Part shown: in pieces, positions 6,597 to 8,159 of the stretch
Layout of the letters: every line of letters begins with the position of its first letter
Numbering within the stretch: the stretch's first letter is position 1
DNA from: an uncultured beta proteobacterium
Lineage (GTDB): Bacteria; Pseudomonadota; Gammaproteobacteria; Burkholderiales; Burkholderiaceae_C
Length of the DNA stretch: 8,159 nucleotides
Direction of reading: 5' to 3'
Assembly: GCA_903859265.1 (NCBI GenBank)
Contig: CAIOLZ010000423.1
Span: forward strand, 1-8,159
The notes under the pieces: generated by a model
Told to the model about the DNA's origin: nothing
The model's database searches: none
Seen by the model: the letters and a program-made list of their open reading frames with translations, nothing else
Translations under genes and position numbers: made by a program

Positions 6597-7739
6597 CTAA
6601 TTTTCTCCCTGAAGGCGTGCCTCCAGCGTAAAGGGCTTGCCCTCGCGAATGATGGACAGCGCTACCGATTCACCCACCCTCAGCTCGTCCAGCAAAAGGG
6701 CGAGTTGATGCACAGAATCAACCGACTGGCCATTGACCGCAGTAATGATGTCTCCCAGAAAAATTTGCCCATCACGGCTCACCGTGGTCTCGCGCAGTCC
6801 GGATGCAAGTTTCGCAGTGGGCGAGCGCAGCACGATCACACCGCGCACCTCCAGCGCACTGGCCAGGCGCTGGTTCAGCTCGTCATCCATTCGTAATCCA
6901 AGGGACGGACGAACATATTTGCCCAGCCGGATAAGTTGGGGCACGACATGGTTGACGGTGTCCGCAGGGACGGCAAAGCCGATTCCCGCATTGGTACCAC
7001 TCGGGCTGTAAATGGCGGTGTTCATACCGATCAGTCGCCCGGCGGAGTCGAGCAAAGGTCCGCCGGAGTTGCCCGGGTTGATTGCCGCATCCGTCTGAAT
7101 GAGGTGCTCGACCAGGGAGCCCTTCTCGCCAGGCAGCGATCGGTTGAGCGCGGAAACGATACCGCTGGTGAGCGTCCAGTCCAAGCCAAACGGGTTACCG
7201 ATGGCAAAGACTTTTTGCCCTACTTTCAGGTCGTGGCTGCTGCCCAGCGGGATGGGTGGAGGACGCTTGTAGCCACTTTTGATTTTCAGCACCGCGATAT
7301 CGTGCTCCTGGCTCGCTCCTACCAGCGTGCATTTGTAATCGGTGCCATCGGCAAGTCTCACGGTAGCTTCGCTAGCGCCTTCGATGACATGGTAGTTGGT
7401 AACGACATGGCCAGCATCGTCCCAGATGAAGCCCGACCCCGTGCCCCGTGGGACAGAGAGAACGTTCCGGGACCAAATGTCCTGAACCACAGAACTCGTG
7501 CTGATAAAGACAACGGAGTCGCGAGCGTGTTCAAACAGTGCAATGGTGGATTTTTCATCTGCGGCGAGTTCACCGCGGGGAGTTACAGCGCGGGGCGCAA
7601 CGCTACCCGGCGGCGCAGCCACGCTAAACCCAGAGACCGCCAGCAGCAAGATGCAGATGAGTGCCCGCAGCACCGGCGCCAACCCGTCGCGTGCGCACAG
7701 GGGCGCAACGGGTTTAGTGCCCGTGGACATACTCCCCAT
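6597..7739 (-). CDS. Deg/HtrA-type trypsin-like serine protease with one PDZ domain
   Basis: A 380-residue secreted or anchored protease. Residues 24-42 are a hydrophobic signal segment after Arg25, with a likely cleavage region near VAAPP. The protease domain (about 60-270) has His117 in TNYHV, Asp147 in HDIAVL and Ser225 in GNSGGP. A single PDZ domain follows at about 275-375. Single-PDZ architecture recalls DegS, but the text of the protein (DEKSTIALFEHARDSVV, GFIWDDAGHVVTNYHVI, TAIYSPSG, and LGDIITAVNG in the PDZ) is closer in memory to the Deg1/HhoA-type group known from chloroplasts and cyanobacteria. Expected role: degradation of damaged envelope proteins. The ATG at 7737-7739 overlaps the stop of the upstream 97-residue gene by one base (TGATG), so coupled translation is likely; no independent ribosome site is visible. 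Confidence 0.93.
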   Translation of the reverse strand: MGSMSTGTKPVAPLCARDGLAPVLRALICILLLAVSGFSVAAPPGSVAPRAVTPRGELAADEKSTIALFEHARDSVVFISTSSVVQDIWSRNVLSVPRGTGSGFIWDDAGHVVTNYHVIEGASEATVRLADGTDYKCTLVGASQEHDIAVLKIKSGYKRPPPIPLGSSHDLKVGQKVFAIGNPFGLDWTLTSGIVSALNRSLPGEKGSLVEHLIQTDAAINPGNSGGPLLDSAGRLIGMNTAIYSPSGTNAGIGFAVPADTVNHVVPQLIRLGKYVRPSLGLRMDDELNQRLASALEVRGVIVLRSPTAKLASGLRETTVSRDGQIFLGDIITAVNGQSVDSVHQLALLLDELRVGESVALSIIREGKPFTLEARLQGEN

Positions 7740-8032
7740 CAGGCGTCAGGCAACAGGCGGTAGCCCATTTCGCCCCAGCTTTTTGAGCCGGCAGCCAAAG
7801 CCTTGATGGCAGCGACAAATTCCGGCCGACATTGGGCCATTTGATCGGACCGCACCGCACTCTCCAGCAAACGGTGCGCTTCTGATCGCGTCAATGCCAG
7901 TTCACCCGAAAACCACGCAGTCAGGCGATCACTGGCGCAAGTTTGCGTCGCTTCGCTGTAACCATTGGCCTGTCTGCCAAGGTATTCGCGTCGGGGCGCG
8001 TTGTCAGTGGTGAATGAATGGTTATGTGACAT
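7739..8032 (-). CDS. Unrecognised 97-residue protein between GroEL and the Deg protease
   Basis: I do not recognise this family. The reading frame is supported by its tight fit: it begins 20 bases after the groEL terminator and ends in a one-base stop/start overlap with the protease. The protein is hydrophilic at its N-terminus (His-, Asn- and Arg-rich, 1-30) and looks helical from about 33 to 83, with LTRSEAHRLLESAV and PEFVAAIKALAAG as likely amphipathic helices. It has two cysteines (32 and 68). No signal peptide, membrane segment or known motif is visible, so it is probably cytoplasmic even though its partner gene encodes an envelope protease. The ATG at 8030-8032 has no clear Shine-Dalgarno sequence, so the start is uncertain. 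It could be a regulator or adaptor, but that is not shown by the sequence. Confidence 0.68.
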   Translation of the reverse strand: MSHNHSFTTDNAPRREYLGRQANGYSEATQTCASDRLTAWFSGELALTRSEAHRLLESAVRSDQMAQCRPEFVAAIKALAAGSKSWGEMGYRLLPDA

Positions 8033-8051
8033 CGCAATAAGTGTTTGATCG

Positions 8052-8086
8052 AAAAAAATAGCCCGGGGGCTTTAATCCCCGGGCTA
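8052..8086 (-). terminator. Intrinsic terminator after groEL
   Basis: Read on the minus strand, TAGCCCGGGG (8086-8077) and CCCCGGGCTA (8068-8059) form a perfect 10-base GC-rich stem with an 8-base loop, followed at once by seven T (8058-8052). It begins 14 bases after the groEL stop codon. This is a textbook Rho-independent terminator, yet two further genes on the same strand start right behind it. Confidence 0.92.
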
Positions 8087-8099
8087 ATCCCGACCGGGT

Positions 8100-8159
8100 T
8101 CAGTAGTCCATATCAGCCGCGGCCGGCGCGACTGCCTTTTCCTCTTTGGGTGCTTCCAC
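8100..8159 (-). CDS. groL: GroEL-type chaperonin, C-terminal end only
   Basis: The last 19 codons and the TGA stop of a minus-strand gene that continues beyond the window. The visible residues, VEAPKEEKAVAPAAADMDY, match the end of 60-kDa chaperonins, where a short EAPK/DxPK-like segment after the last helix leads into a flexible Ala/Pro- or Gly/Met-rich tail. GroEL forms a double-ring ATP-driven folding chamber with GroES. The usual GGM repeats of proteobacterial GroEL tails are absent and replaced by an acidic and Ala/Pro-rich end. The call rests on a short tail, the strong terminator and the stress-gene neighbourhood; the missing upstream sequence would settle it. Confidence 0.7.
   Translation of the reverse strand: MEAPKEEKAVAPAAADMDY

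Noticed and set aside
6936..7763. A 275-residue plus-strand open frame
   Set aside because: It lies antisense to the Deg protease, has no ribosome site or recognisable domain, and its open frame is explained by the codon use of the opposite gene.
3035..8159. Identity with the transmissible locus of stress tolerance
   Set aside because: Only Hsp20 and DegP are shared; the marker genes of that locus and any mobility gene are absent from the window.

Overview
The window looks like chromosomal DNA from a moderately GC-rich Gram-negative bacterium, most likely a proteobacterium. The betaproteobacterial flavour of the paired Hsp20 proteins is only an inference. No mobile element, CRISPR array, tRNA or rRNA is visible. 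The dense, short-spaced gene layout, the periplasmic HtrA-type proteases and the PAS/GGDEF/EAL signalling proteins all fit this picture.

Left part (1-2959): two plus-strand cyclic-di-GMP genes. The first enters the window already inside its GGDEF domain and ends in an EAL phosphodiesterase domain with all recognisable catalytic motifs. The second is a soluble PAS-PAS-PAS-GGDEF protein with an intact active site and an inhibitory RxxD site. They probably set opposing c-di-GMP levels.

Middle and right part (3035-8159): a protein-quality-control cluster. A DegP-type serine protease with two PDZ domains lies on the minus strand. It diverges from a plus-strand operon of two small heat-shock proteins followed by a patatin-like phospholipase, whose start codon overlaps the stop of the second hsp20. 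Converging on that operon from the right, on the minus strand, come the last 19 codons of a GroEL-type chaperonin, a strong intrinsic terminator, an unrecognised 97-residue protein, and a second trypsin-like protease with one PDZ domain that overlaps the small gene by one base (TGATG).

Regulation: the 239-bp region between degP and the first hsp20 carries heat-shock-like promoter elements in both directions, and a palindrome. The hsp20 leader can form a hairpin that abuts the start codon and holds the Shine-Dalgarno sequence in its loop; this is a candidate RNA thermometer. The genes downstream of groEL have no visible promoter of their own, so they probably depend on read-through of the groEL terminator.

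The individual families are known. The parts that look least described are the hsp20-hsp20-patatin operon, the small orphan protein between GroEL and the Deg protease, and the leader RNA.
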